Shown: in pieces, positions 1 to 6,688 of the stretch
How the letters are laid out: each line of letters opens with the position of its first letter
Position numbering within the stretch: the stretch's first letter is position 1
Source: Akkermansia muciniphila
GTDB lineage: Bacteria; Pseudomonadota; Gammaproteobacteria; Burkholderiales; Burkholderiaceae_C
Assembly: GCA_943327015.2 (NCBI GenBank)
Contig: CALPVM020000009.1
Location: 1 to 18,978, forward strand
Reading direction: 5' to 3'
Length of the DNA: 18,978 nt
Program-made: the position numbers and the translations under genes
The notes under the pieces: generated by a model
Seen by the model: the letters and a program-made list of their open reading frames with translations, nothing else
What the model was told of the DNA's origin: nothing
Database searches by the model: none

Positions 1-40
1 AAAGTATGGAAGGTGCTATGCGGTAGATCATGGCGGGCAT
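1..40 (-). CDS. rpe: Ribulose-phosphate 3-epimerase, N-terminal fragment
   Basis: Only the first 13 codons lie in the window. Read on the minus strand from an ATG at 40-38, they give MPAMIYRIAPSIL. The string YRIAPSIL is the signature start of ribulose-5-phosphate 3-epimerase, the TIM-barrel enzyme of the pentose phosphate and Calvin cycles, whose first strand carries the APSIL(S) motif. The gene runs off the left edge. A second in-frame ATG at 31-29 could also be the start; neither has a clear Shine-Dalgarno site. Divergent placement against apaG is common in Burkholderiales and supports the call. The limit is the shortness of the fragment. Confidence 0.8.
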   Translation of the reverse strand, partial: MPAMIYRIAPSIL

Positions 41-92
41 TCAATTTTAGTTAATGAACAAAGATTCGCATTTTCGCAGGTAGCATTGCAAT
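41..92. promoter_or_regulatory. Divergent rpe/apaG intergenic region
   Basis: These 52 bases separate the divergent rpe and apaG starts, so they, possibly with the gene ends, should hold promoters for both directions. I see an AT-rich stretch near 44-54 (TAAAAT on the minus strand at 49-44), but no convincing -35/-10 pair for either direction. A possible Shine-Dalgarno CAGGTAG at 77-83 precedes the apaG ATG. The promoter role is inferred from the layout. Confidence 0.35.
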
Positions 93-494
93 ATGGCTCA
101 GTATCAATTTCTTGTAGAAGTTTTTCCTCAATTTTTACCCGATCACTCGGATGTTGAGGAACAGGTTTTTGTGTTTGCATACACCATCACCATCACTAAT
201 GTGGGTGAGGTTGCTGCGCAGCTTGTTTCGCGCAGTTGGAATGTCAACGATGCCAATGGCCATACCGAACGGGTCAAAGGCCTGGGCGTTGTAGGGCAAC
301 AACCCCTACTTAAACCGGGGCAGGCATTTGAGTACACCAGTGGCACACGTTTGCGCACACCCACAGGCACCATGCACGGCAGCTATTTCTGCGTGGCCGA
401 GGATGGTGAAAAGTTTGACGTGGATATTCCGATGTTTGTTCTCGATGCCCTCAGTGGTGACCATGGCATTGGCAACCCTAGAACCTTGCACTGA
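93..494 (+). CDS. apaG: ApaG family protein (DUF525)
   Basis: The 133-residue protein matches the ApaG family in length (usually about 125-130) and motifs: FAYTITITN (residues 28-36), GVVGQQP (65-71), FEYTSG (79-84), GTMHGSY (92-98) and DVDIPMFVLD (109-118). ApaG is a small fibronectin type III-like beta-sandwich protein of unclear function, genetically linked in enterobacteria to diadenosine tetraphosphate hydrolase (apaH) and magnesium/cobalt resistance. No apaH is in this window. Its stop overlaps the next start by one base (TGATG at 492-496), which suggests translational coupling to the PF10136 membrane protein downstream. The ATG at 93 fits the family N-terminus and has a CAGGTAG site about 9 bases upstream. 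Confidence 0.92.
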   Translation: MAQYQFLVEVFPQFLPDHSDVEEQVFVFAYTITITNVGEVAAQLVSRSWNVNDANGHTERVKGLGVVGQQPLLKPGQAFEYTSGTRLRTPTGTMHGSYFCVAEDGEKFDVDIPMFVLDALSGDHGIGNPRTLH

Positions 495-2488
495 TGGCAT
501 TGGCGCAACTTCTGAATCGGCTGGATGACACGGCAGACCCGGTGCAACAGCACCTGTGGCTGATTGAGCTGGTGCAGTGGATGCGAGGTAACGCAAGTTC
601 AGTGGCTGATATTGCATCGCGGCTTGATTTCTTTTTAACGCAACTGGAGAACCACCCCGACTTGATGCTCCGCCTGCAGCGTTGGTGGCGTCAGTTAGCG
701 AATGGTTTAGATGGTGCAACATTGTTGTCCAACTACGACATGGCATCCGGCAATGCCTTTATGACTGAATTGGCACAACGCTTGCACCGCATTTGTTTAC
801 CCAGCTCACCCGACACCAACGATGCATCCGAATTATTTGCCCTGGTTTTTAATCACCCATCGGATGCGCAGTGGATTAATGCTTTACCGGCAGTCACGCT
901 CCAGCGCTTATCTCGCATGCTCACTGCGCCAGCCACCAGTACCGACCCGAACATACAACGCAGGCTCACTTTGTGGCAAGAAACACTGCTGGATGCCATC
1001 ACTTTTTGCACCAGTCAGATCCGTGCAGCCGGTTTTTCGCCCGATTTGCGCTTGCGCATGAGTGACCACGCACGTGCCAGCAACCCTTTTTTTTCACTTG
1101 CATCCGATTGTGATGCGGTACGTCTGGCCTGGCTTGACAATGAGTCACAACCCGAACGACTTCAACTTGCAGTTCAACAATTGTGCAAACAACTGGATGC
1201 CTGCAGGTTGGCCGCAGCATCCATTTACAGCCACCTGGACGCCTTTGGTATTTCAACCAATCTGGTCTTTAGACTGCGACAATTGCGCGAACGCATATTG
1301 AGGGTACGTGCGCTGCTCGATTGCCTGCTGAATGACGCGGATTATGCTCATACTGCACGCCTTGTTGCCCATTTATCCATGGTAACCCAGCAACAAAAAA
1401 GTATTGGCTCACTCATTGCATCCAACACATCGTTGTTGGCCGCCAAAATTGCAGAGCGTAGCTCTGAAACCGGTGAGCATTACATCACCCGCAACCGCGC
1501 CGAGTACCGTAATATGCTGCGCTATGCTGCCGGTGGTGGTGCATTGACATCGGTAACCACTGCCCTTAAATTTGCCGTCATGGCAGTCGGTTTTTCTGCG
1601 TTCTGGGGTGGATTTTGGGTTGGCTTACTGTACGCAGCAAGCTTTGTAGCTATTCAAATGCTACACTTTACTTTAGCTACTAAACAACCTGCCATGACCG
1701 CCCCCGCCATGGCGGCCAAGTTAAAAGACCAGCATGCAGGTTCCGATACACAGTCATTTGTGGATGAAGTCACGCATTTGGTGCGATCGCAGGTTGCAGC
1801 AGTAGTAGGCAATGTAGCGTTGGTATTTCCTGTCACCATTGCGCTGTCAGTGGCGATATTTGCGCTCACGGGGCATCATGTTGTTTCTAAAGAGCAAGCC
1901 GCGTATGTTCTGCACACACTGCACCTGCTAGGCCCCACCCTACTTTATGCGGCCTTTACCGGTGTGCTCCTGTTTGCCAGCAGTATTGTGGCTGGCTGGG
2001 TAGAAAACTGGTTTGTGTTGCACCGTTTAGATTCAGCATTGCGCTACAACCCCAAAGTGACCAGCCTGTTAGGCGTTGCACGCGCCAAGCGTTGGGCGCT
2101 GTTTGCGCGCAACCATATCTCAGGCTTGTCGGCCAATATTTCTCTGGGGCTGATGTTGGGCATGGTGCCCCCTATTCTCTCTTTTATTGGCCCCACGCTT
2201 GATGTGCGGCACGTAACATTGTCTGCCGGCCAATTGGGCGCTGCGGTGGCCAGCATGGGAGCGGATATTTTTTTGCTACCCGCTTTCTGGTGGGCCGCCT
2301 GTAGCATTCCGTTCATTGCCCTGTGCAATGTGGGTGTGAGCTTTTACCTTGCGTTCCGGGTGGCATTGCAAGCGCACAATGTATCGGTGGTTGACCGTAC
2401 CCGCATTAGTCGCGCTATTTTTGCACGCTTTAAACAATCGCCAGGCAGCTTTTTCTGGCCGGCCAAAGAGCCCAACACAGGCAATTAA
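494..2488 (+). CDS. PF10136 family polytopic membrane protein ('site-specific recombinase', Gcr type)
   Basis: This 664-residue protein belongs to the Betaproteobacteria family annotated as 'site-specific recombinase' (PF10136, Gcr-like). Residues 1-340 are soluble and helix-rich, with a charged stretch before the membrane part (GEHYITRNRAEYRN, 327-340). The C-terminal half looks membrane-embedded, with hydrophobic segments near 359-392, 433-458, 478-502, 545-566 and 588-625. Conserved-looking strings are ATKQPAMTAPAMA (395-407) and GWVENWFVLHR (501-511). I see neither the R-H-R-Y pattern of tyrosine recombinases nor a resolvase-type serine site, so the inherited name is doubtful. It starts inside the apaG stop (TGATG) and ends 1 base before thiL. 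It is co-transcribed by inference; its function is unknown. Confidence 0.8.
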   Translation: MALAQLLNRLDDTADPVQQHLWLIELVQWMRGNASSVADIASRLDFFLTQLENHPDLMLRLQRWWRQLANGLDGATLLSNYDMASGNAFMTELAQRLHRICLPSSPDTNDASELFALVFNHPSDAQWINALPAVTLQRLSRMLTAPATSTDPNIQRRLTLWQETLLDAITFCTSQIRAAGFSPDLRLRMSDHARASNPFFSLASDCDAVRLAWLDNESQPERLQLAVQQLCKQLDACRLAAASIYSHLDAFGISTNLVFRLRQLRERILRVRALLDCLLNDADYAHTARLVAHLSMVTQQQKSIGSLIASNTSLLAAKIAERSSETGEHYITRNRAEYRNMLRYAAGGGALTSVTTALKFAVMAVGFSAFWGGFWVGLLYAASFVAIQMLHFTLATKQPAMTAPAMAAKLKDQHAGSDTQSFVDEVTHLVRSQVAAVVGNVALVFPVTIALSVAIFALTGHHVVSKEQAAYVLHTLHLLGPTLLYAAFTGVLLFASSIVAGWVENWFVLHRLDSALRYNPKVTSLLGVARAKRWALFARNHISGLSANISLGLMLGMVPPILSFIGPTLDVRHVTLSAGQLGAAVASMGADIFLLPAFWWAACSIPFIALCNVGVSFYLAFRVALQAHNVSVVDRTRISRAIFARFKQSPGSFFWPAKEPNTGN

Positions 2489-2489
2489 C

Positions 2490-3443
2490 ATGGGTGAATT
2501 TGATCTCATCAAGGAGTTTTTTACCCGTCCCACCCAGCGCGCCGTGCTGGGTGTGGGCGATGACTGCGCCCTGCTGCAACCCGCACCCGGAATGCAATTG
2601 GCTATCTCGACCGACATGCTGGTTTCTGGGCAGCATTTCTTTGCCGATGTAGATCCCTTTACCTTAGGACACAAGGCACTGGCCGTTAACCTGAGCGATC
2701 TGGCGGCCTGTGGCGCAAAGCCCTTGGCATTTACTTTAGCGCTAGCGCTGCCGGAGTCCAACGCGACATGGCTTTCTGCATTTTCTAAAGGAATGTTTGC
2801 TCTGGCAGATCAACACAGTTGCGAATTGATTGGTGGCGATACCACCCGTGGTCCTCTGACCATCAGCATTACTATTTTTGGCGAAGTACCGCCAGGTCAG
2901 GCTCTGTTACGCAGTGGTGCTTGTGCCGGAGATGATATTTATGTAAGTGGCTCATTAGGAGATGCACGCCTGGGGCTGGAAGCACTGCAAGGCAAAATAA
3001 GTCTGAGCGCGCACGATTTAGTGCAGGCACGCCAACGTTTAGAGCAACCCACGCCCCGCATAGCACTAGGCTTGGCACTGCGTGGCATTGCCACTTCTGC
3101 CATTGATGTGAGCGATGGATTACTGGGCGATTTGCAGCATGTGCTTGACAGCTCCAAAGCAGGAGCGACACTGCACACCCACCTATTGCAGCCCTTGATG
3201 ATAGCTGCAAACCAACCGCTTGCCTACATATTGGCGGGTGGCGATGACTACGAGCTGGTTTTTACCGCCCCGCCCCACCTACGCGAGGCAGTTACCCGTG
3301 CTGCACAAAGTGCGCGTACACCGGTTTCCCGTATTGGCTGTATTGATGCCTCTCCACAACTGCGCCTGCTGGATGCCCATGGCACGCTGGTAAGTGGCAC
3401 GTTTGCATCTTTTGACCATTTTTCCAGCTCTATAGCCTCATAA
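2490..3443 (+). CDS. thiL: Thiamine-monophosphate kinase
   Basis: ThiL phosphorylates thiamine monophosphate with ATP to give thiamine diphosphate, the last step of cofactor synthesis, in the cytoplasm. The 317-residue protein has the AIR-synthase/PurM-like fold signatures: GVGDDCALL (21-29), STDMLVSGQHF (40-50), KALAVNLSDLAACG (62-75), GGDTTRGPL (115-123), DVSDGLLGDL (206-215) and AGGDDYEL (249-256). The aspartates in these motifs bind Mg and phosphate, and all are present. The ATG at 2490 is one base after the preceding stop, with CAGG about 8 bases upstream. The reading frame is open further 5', but that part would overlap the previous gene and has no family similarity. Six bases separate it from pgpA. 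Confidence 0.95.
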   Translation: MGEFDLIKEFFTRPTQRAVLGVGDDCALLQPAPGMQLAISTDMLVSGQHFFADVDPFTLGHKALAVNLSDLAACGAKPLAFTLALALPESNATWLSAFSKGMFALADQHSCELIGGDTTRGPLTISITIFGEVPPGQALLRSGACAGDDIYVSGSLGDARLGLEALQGKISLSAHDLVQARQRLEQPTPRIALGLALRGIATSAIDVSDGLLGDLQHVLDSSKAGATLHTHLLQPLMIAANQPLAYILAGGDDYELVFTAPPHLREAVTRAAQSARTPVSRIGCIDASPQLRLLDAHGTLVSGTFASFDHFSSSIAS

Positions 3444-3449
3444 TTAAGC

Positions 3450-4034
3450 ATGACCGATTCTTATTCTGACCCTCCAACCGTATACCCTGCCGACCCCGGT
3501 CAGGCTGCGCCCATTGTGCGTCCCACGGTGCGTTTTATGCTTTCACACCCGGCGCACTTTATGGCGCTGGGTTTTGGCTCCGGTTTGTCACGCATTGCGC
3601 CCGGCACCTCTGGCACCTTGTGGGCATGGCTGGCGTTTATTGCGCTGTCCCCAATCATGAACGATATGGCATGGGGTATTCTGATTGCTCTTGGTTTGCC
3701 GCTAGGCTGGTGGGCAAGCACTGTAACGGCTCGTAACATGGGCGTACTTGATCCCAGCAGCGTGGTTTGGGATGAAATTATTGCTTTCTGGCTGGTGTTG
3801 TGGCTAATCATGCCCACCGGGCTGGTTGGGCAAGTATTAGCATTTGGATTGTTCCGGTTTTTTGATGCAGTCAAGCCAGGACCGGTAGGCTGGGCCGATG
3901 CCTTATTTCACCATGTAGACCCGCAGACCGACCGGAACGCCTGGAACAAAGCAGGGCTGGGCATTATGCTGGACGACCTGGTAGCTGCTGCTTGCACTTT
4001 GCTGGTCATTGCCCTTTGGCGTTTTTACAGCTAA
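3450..4034 (+). CDS. pgpA: Phosphatidylglycerophosphatase A
   Basis: PgpA removes the phosphate from phosphatidylglycerophosphate to form phosphatidylglycerol at the inner membrane. The 194-residue protein shows family motifs GFGSGLSRIAPGTSGTL (41-57), DPSSVVWDEIIAF (101-113), FRFFDAVKPGP (135-145) and LDDLVAA (174-180). The acidic residues in the second and last motifs are the likely Mg-binding and catalytic groups. Hydrophobic segments lie near 57-70, 73-90, 109-134 and 178-190. A roughly 30-residue polar N-terminal extension precedes the core; E. coli PgpA is shorter. No clear Shine-Dalgarno site precedes the ATG, so translation may depend on coupling to thiL six bases upstream. Confidence 0.93.
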   Translation: MTDSYSDPPTVYPADPGQAAPIVRPTVRFMLSHPAHFMALGFGSGLSRIAPGTSGTLWAWLAFIALSPIMNDMAWGILIALGLPLGWWASTVTARNMGVLDPSSVVWDEIIAFWLVLWLIMPTGLVGQVLAFGLFRFFDAVKPGPVGWADALFHHVDPQTDRNAWNKAGLGIMLDDLVAAACTLLVIALWRFYS

Positions 4035-4046
4035 TTTTTTGTAGCA

Positions 4047-4538
4047 ATGCCATCTTCCGCTGAATATTGGTGCAACCAGATTGCTGATGCATTGCTGCAT
4101 AAGCACTGGAGCCTTGCCACTGCGGAGAGCTGCACCGGTGGAATGATTGCCGCTGCGTGTACAGATCTTGCTGGCTCCAGCCGCTGGTTTGATAGCGGCT
4201 TTGTGAGCTACTCTAACCAAGCCAAGACCGACATGCTGGGTGTGCCAAGCTTACTTATTGAACAGCATGGTGCTGTGAGCGAACCGGTTGCACGCGCTAT
4301 GGCGCTGGGAGCATTGCACCATTCTGCAGCACAAGTGGCACTCTCTGTGACTGGTATTGCGGGGCCTTCGGGGGGTAGCTTTGACAAACCGGTAGGCACG
4401 GTGTGGTTTGCATGGGCCACCCCTGCTTGCACCCATAGTGAGTGCATATTGTTTGATGGTGACCGTTTGAGTGTACGAAACCAAACCTTGCTGCACAGCA
4501 TAAAAACGTTACACTCAATCTTAATTTCTACAACATAA
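4047..4538 (+). CDS. pncC: Nicotinamide-nucleotide amidase (CinA C-terminal domain type)
   Basis: This stand-alone CinA C-terminal domain protein (163 residues) should deamidate nicotinamide mononucleotide to nicotinate mononucleotide in the pyridine-nucleotide salvage cycle. Motifs are LATAESCTGGMIA (23-35), which carries the catalytic serine in ESCTGG, GFVSYSN (51-57), GAVSEPVARAMA (75-86) and VTGIAGPSGG (101-110), followed by KPVGTVWFAW. The N-terminal MoCF-like domain of long CinA proteins is absent, as in E. coli YgaD/PncC. The ATG lies 12 bases after pgpA; the leader between them is T-rich and lacks a clear Shine-Dalgarno. CinA-like annotation (competence/damage inducible) is historical; the amidase role is family knowledge. 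Confidence 0.92.
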   Translation: MPSSAEYWCNQIADALLHKHWSLATAESCTGGMIAAACTDLAGSSRWFDSGFVSYSNQAKTDMLGVPSLLIEQHGAVSEPVARAMALGALHHSAAQVALSVTGIAGPSGGSFDKPVGTVWFAWATPACTHSECILFDGDRLSVRNQTLLHSIKTLHSILISTT

Positions 4539-4553
4539 TGAGAAGACAGCACC

Positions 4554-5051
4554 ATGCCCATGCACAAAAACGTCCAAACTCTGCACCGGTTTTATGAGGC
4601 TTTTACCAAGCTCGACTCTGACACCATGGCAAGTTGCTATGCCGAAAACGCCACTTTTAACGACCCGGCCTTTAACCTCAATGGCAAACATCAAATTGCA
4701 GGCATGTGGGAGATGTTGTGTTCTGCCACTAAAGAACATGGCATGGCGCACTGGAATCTTGAGTACCGCGACCTGAAAGCCGATGTCCAACATGGCTCAG
4801 CCCACTGGGAGGCGAATTATTTATTCAGTGCTACTGGCAAACTGGTGCACAACATCATTGATGGCAAGTTTGCATTTACCCCTGATGGTCAGATTGTCAG
4901 CCACCATGACCACTTCAGCTTCTGGCGTTGGTCACGTCAGGCCCTAGGGGCACCCGGTTTATTCTTAGGCTGGACACCCTTGCTCAAAAAAGTGGTGCAA
5001 AAACAAGCCGGCTCGGGGCTGGAAAAATTCATGGCCAAGCGCAAAAAATAA
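4554..5051 (+). CDS. NTF2/SnoaL-like domain protein, function unknown
   Basis: The 165-residue protein has the cone-shaped NTF2-like (SnoaL-like) pattern: an N-terminal helix (LHRFYEAFTKLD, 10-21), then SCYAENATFNDPAF (27-40), then alternating strands ending at FSFWRWSRQALG (122-133). A basic C-terminal helix (LLKKVVQKQ, KFMAKRKK) follows. NTF2-like folds include isomerases, dehydratases and ligand-binding proteins; no specific activity can be assigned. AGAAG ends about 10 bases before the first ATG (4554), and a second ATG at 4560 is also possible. It is the last gene of the plus-strand run. Its final 23 bases overlap the 3' end of the convergent PIN gene. Confidence 0.85.
   Translation: MPMHKNVQTLHRFYEAFTKLDSDTMASCYAENATFNDPAFNLNGKHQIAGMWEMLCSATKEHGMAHWNLEYRDLKADVQHGSAHWEANYLFSATGKLVHNIIDGKFAFTPDGQIVSHHDHFSFWRWSRQALGAPGLFLGWTPLLKKVVQKQAGSGLEKFMAKRKK
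4999..5022 (-). terminator. Possible weak intrinsic terminator after the PIN gene
   Basis: Just past the PIN stop codon, the minus strand can pair AGCC with GGCT (forward 5017-5020 and 5006-5009, 7-base loop), followed by TTGTTTTT. The stem is only four pairs before a mismatch, so this is a weak candidate. Its placement right after the last minus-strand gene is the main support. It lies inside the coding sequence of the convergent NTF2-like gene. Confidence 0.25.
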
Positions 5052-5439
5052 CACCCTGTGCCAGCAAACGCTTTGTCATGCAGCGCACCGCTTTGTCTTT
5101 GCTCCAAATGGGTGCTTTGTGTTGCACGGCTAAATCGATAAATTTCTGATCATCGGGGTCTTTGCACGTGATCGGGGCCTTGGGTGCAACCGGCTGTGTG
5201 AATGACAAAGCATCAAAGTGTGCAAGTACACTTTCTGCATGGCTGCCTTGCTGTTGCAAACGTTGAGCAATATGCGAGTACTGCAGCACGCATTGCAGTT
5301 CTTCGCGCATCGGCACCGTGGCAATCCACTGCTGTTGACCCATTTGCAAAGATTGCAACAAAGCCTGCCCACGAGGGTCTTGAAACACCCATAAATCCAG
5401 CAAAATATTGGTGTCTAGCACCACCGGAGAGACCAGCAT
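5029..5439 (-). CDS. PIN-domain protein, putative VapC-like ribonuclease
   Basis: The 136-residue protein carries the PIN nuclease acidic residues: D9 in VVLDTNILLDL, E46/E47 in MREELQCVL, D94-D97 in KDPDDQKFIDLA and D115 in WSKDKAV. This is the pattern of the 'toxin component, PIN family' group, where Mg-dependent cleavage of single-stranded RNA is usual. The start is set at the ATG at 5439, which has TAAGG five bases upstream; that TAA is the stop of the methyltransferase gene. A longer reading frame to 5481 would overlap the methyltransferase and adds no PIN-like sequence. No antitoxin-like small gene is adjacent, so it may be a housekeeping RNase rather than half of a toxin-antitoxin pair. 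Confidence 0.82.
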   Translation of the reverse strand: MLVSPVVLDTNILLDLWVFQDPRGQALLQSLQMGQQQWIATVPMREELQCVLQYSHIAQRLQQQGSHAESVLAHFDALSFTQPVAPKAPITCKDPDDQKFIDLAVQHKAPIWSKDKAVRCMTKRLLAQGVIFCAWP

Positions 5440-5446
5440 AAGCGCC

Positions 5447-6688
5447 TTACGGTTTGGCCATTTTGCCGGCCACCATGTCAAAGCGGAACAAGCGGCACTC
5501 TAAAGGGCCGTTCCACATCGGCACCCGGCGCGATTCTTTCAGACGCATTTTGCCAGGGAGTTTTAAATCCGGGGTCAACATCCAAGCCGTCCAGCCCGGG
5601 TAATTTTTTTTCCAATGGCTGGCCAGTTGGTTAAAAAAATCACCGCCATCTTCGGTCTGCGCCAGTTCGCGCGCTCCGTAGCGCCCGGTCTGTGCCGCCC
5701 CTGCAACCCCTCCTACCTCAATACGCTCGCCATAAGGCGGGTTTAGCACCATGACTCCACCCCCCTCGATCGGGGGCATGCGCTGCAAGGCATCACCGCC
5801 TCTGAACTCAATCACATCGGCCACTCCAGCTCGCTCGGCATTGCGCTGGGCAAAGTCCACCATACGGTGCGACACGTCACTGCCATAAATCAGTGCTTTT
5901 TGTCCTGGCGCTGGTTTAACCACGGCGTCTGCAGCTTCTTGGCGAATGGCAGACCATACATGCGCTTGAAATGGCAAATACTTCTCAAACGCAAAACGTC
6001 GCAAGCTTCCTGCAGCAATGTTGCATGCTATTTGTGCCGCTTCAATGGCAATGGTTCCGCTACCGCAACACGGGTCATACAAAGGCGGCAAGTCATCGTC
6101 TCCTGCCGCCCAACCGCTAGCCGCCAACATGGCTGCTGCCAAGGTTTCTTTCAATGGCGCATCGCCCGTGGCCTCGCGCCAGCCACGTTTAAACAAAGGC
6201 TCGCCCGAGGTATCAATGTATAACGCGCAGGCATCGGTAGTTAAATGGGCATAAATGCGTACATCGGGCCACTGGGTATTCACATCCGGCCGCACGCCAT
6301 GGGCTTTTTCACGAAAACGGTCACAAACCGCATCTTTAATTTTAAGTGCCGCAAAATTGAGCGAGTTGAGCGGGCTGTGCTGTGCAGTGACTTCCACTTT
6401 AATGCTCTGTTTGGGTGTGAACCAGATTTCCCATGCCACGCCCATTGCGGCGCGGTACAGGTCTTGCTCATGGCGGTATTCTGATAGCCCCAATTGCACC
6501 AACACCCGCTGGGCCAGACGGCAATGCAAATTGAGCAGCATGACGTCACGCCACGAACCCCGCAACAATACCCCTCCCCGTTGCTTGCTAATGGCCTGAG
6601 CCGGCAAGCGGGTAATGGCCTGGCACTCGGCCACAAGAAGGTCCTCCACCCCGGCAGCGCAGGGCAGAAAGAGATGCAATTGGTTCAT
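5447..6688 (-). CDS. rlmL: RlmL-type 23S rRNA (guanine-N2) methyltransferase
   Basis: The 413-residue protein has a THUMP RNA-binding region (about 45-160) and a UPF0020 Rossmann methyltransferase domain. Key motifs are KRGWREATGDAPLKETLAA (167-185), the SAM-binding DPCCGSGTIAIEA (205-217), YGSDVSHRMVDFA (268-280) and catalytic NPPYGER (316-322). It resembles the N-terminal half of E. coli RlmL (m2G2445); the C-terminal RlmK half that makes the E. coli protein about 700 residues is missing. The exact target is therefore by analogy. The start at 6688 overlaps the rpoN stop as ATGA (6688-6685), with AAGAAAAG just upstream. The open frame to 6760 would run into rpoN and is rejected. PIN follows seven bases downstream. 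Confidence 0.88.
   Translation of the reverse strand: MNQLHLFLPCAAGVEDLLVAECQAITRLPAQAISKQRGGVLLRGSWRDVMLLNLHCRLAQRVLVQLGLSEYRHEQDLYRAAMGVAWEIWFTPKQSIKVEVTAQHSPLNSLNFAALKIKDAVCDRFREKAHGVRPDVNTQWPDVRIYAHLTTDACALYIDTSGEPLFKRGWREATGDAPLKETLAAAMLAASGWAAGDDDLPPLYDPCCGSGTIAIEAAQIACNIAAGSLRRFAFEKYLPFQAHVWSAIRQEAADAVVKPAPGQKALIYGSDVSHRMVDFAQRNAERAGVADVIEFRGGDALQRMPPIEGGGVMVLNPPYGERIEVGGVAGAAQTGRYGARELAQTEDGGDFFNQLASHWKKNYPGWTAWMLTPDLKLPGKMRLKESRRVPMWNGPLECRLFRFDMVAGKMAKP

Noticed and set aside
306..746. Long antisense open frames such as 306-746, 2276-2761 and 3500-3874 on the minus strand
   Set aside because: They are opposite well-supported genes, carry no recognisable domain and look like codon-bias shadows.
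1647..1690. Repeated TAGCTA/GCTAC words near 1650-1690
   Set aside because: They fall in conserved coding sequence of the PF10136 protein (the VAIQMLHFTLATKQPA region) and are explained by codons.
2349..2489. 47-codon 5' extension of thiL
   Set aside because: It begins with TTG inside the preceding gene, has no ThiL-like sequence, and the ATG at 2490 gives the exact family start.
5070..5105. Direct repeat CGCTTTGTC (two copies)
   Set aside because: It is two copies of nine bases inside the PIN gene, too short and too few for an array or element.
5029..5439. Complete toxin-antitoxin module
   Set aside because: No small antitoxin-like gene was found on either side of the PIN gene on either strand.
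5440..5481. 14-codon extension of the PIN gene
   Set aside because: It overlaps the methyltransferase C-terminus; the PIN fold begins at VVLDTN just after the ATG at 5439, which has TAAGG upstream.
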